A model generated the notes under the pieces. It was not told the origin of the DNA and ran no database searches. It saw only the letters and a list, made by a program, of their open reading frames with translations. From assembly GCA_012861695.1 (NCBI GenBank), contig JAAOOA010000064.1, forward strand, positions 837,295 through 901,294: DNA of 64,000 nucleotides. Direction: 5' to 3'. A program made the translations under genes and the position numbers. This DNA is from Trematomus loennbergii (taxonomy: Eukaryota; Chordata; Actinopteri; Perciformes; Nototheniidae). Numbering within the stretch: the stretch's first letter is position 1; each line of letters starts with the position of its first letter. Shown piece after piece: positions 63,142-64,000 of this stretch.

Positions 63142-64000
63142 GGAATGAACCATGTGTATCGTCTCTCAAGTCTCAGGTGACACAAACTAAAGGAAAGCAA
63201 TCGTTTTAAACAACGCCCTGTCTGGAAATGAAATCCACATTTCAGTGTTCCTTTACGGCCCGCAGCGGGAACTCTATCCGCCCTGGAGACTGTTATCTAG
63301 CATGCTTTGTGTAACATGTACAGAGCTGGACCCTGGGACAAACACAAGTCCACCAACTTTGATAATCAAAAGTAAAAGTCATTTTGTTTAAATGCTGTTT
63401 CCATCCTCTCAAATATAAAGATGTGCTGCTTGTCTGTGATTCAAAGTGAGTGTTTTGGGGATTTAAGGCGCAACAAGATATAAAGCGGGAAAAACAGTGA
63501 GTGAAGTTTCAGTTTGAGGTTAAAATCTGAGTTTCTGTTGGGCTGATGCTAACAGTAGCTCAGTTTCTCTGATAGCTTCACATCCAGACATTCAGGAGGT
63601 TTTACCAGCAGCAGTTATACCGGCCCTGGGATGCTATTCTCTGTTATCCTGCAACGGGTGCTATGTCTCTGAGGCGGCACCTGCTGTGAGGATGATGAGT
63701 GTGGTGGTTCTGGCTCTGTTCTTACTCTTTAAAAAAAAACTGAACATCGATTGTTGTGACATATTAGTGAGCGCGGTATATTTTTGTGTGTCCAGTCCAC
63801 TGTCCTCCTTCGTCTGCGCGTGGCCGCGAGTTCTACGATGTGTTTGCGCCCGCGCTTCGACTATGAGTTCGGCCTAATTACGTTAATTAATGTTGCTTTT
63901 AATTTATATTTTTTTAAAGGGAAACACATGTTTGCTCTTATTTTATTATGTAATTGTTCATTTTGATCAAATATGTTGGAAACTATATTTTCGCCCATCA
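63142..64000. other. No gene recognised
   Basis: Short frames only; no repeat or splice-flanked coding block identified. Confidence 0.4.

Overview
The window is vertebrate, almost certainly teleost, genomic DNA. It has one spliced host gene, very dense (CA/TG)n microsatellites, fish-type DNA transposons, non-LTR retrotransposon fragments and a retrovirus-like LTR element. Most long open frames are translated microsatellites or minisatellites, not genes.

Host gene. The 3' part of palladin (palld), an actin-bundling scaffold of the cytoskeleton, lies on the minus strand from 49,453 down to the stop codon at 34,427. I resolved ten exons with matching splice phases. They encode the proline-rich region, a charged linker and the last three Ig domains. 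The upstream exons for the N-terminal Ig domains were not found, except for one weak candidate at 59.3 kb. Five or more exons are broken by single-base length changes, mostly in G/C homopolymers, which looks like consensus error rather than gene death.

Layout. 0-6 kb: nested DNA transposons and MITEs. 6-15.5 kb: a complete LTR element with two LTRs, a tRNA-Trp-like primer site, a purine tract and a GTAG target duplication. It holds a DNA transposon that in turn holds a hAT element, plus a 19-bp minisatellite. 16-18 kb: two TTAA-flanked elements. 18.1 and 23.4 kb: two inverted copies of a short NLRC3-like first coding exon, each beside a long (CA)n tract. 18.9-19.8 kb: RNase H end of a Nimb/I-type LINE. 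23.5-25.2 kb: a ~148-bp tandem repeat in which seven successive units carry an RFX X-box-like palindrome, followed by a hairpin-rich tail. 26-27.7 kb: a long-TIR element split by a Rex1-like LINE. 32.6-33.6 kb: an L2-like LINE end. 34.4-49.5 kb: palld exons with repeat-laden introns. 49.5-64 kb: five large minisatellite arrays, CA tracts, and two inverted TTAA MITEs.

The most notable observations are the X-box array, the non-coding LTR element with nearly identical LTRs, a palld intron with (CA)n at one end and (UG)n at the other, the matching 37-bp arrays 20 kb apart, and the systematic exon frameshifts.
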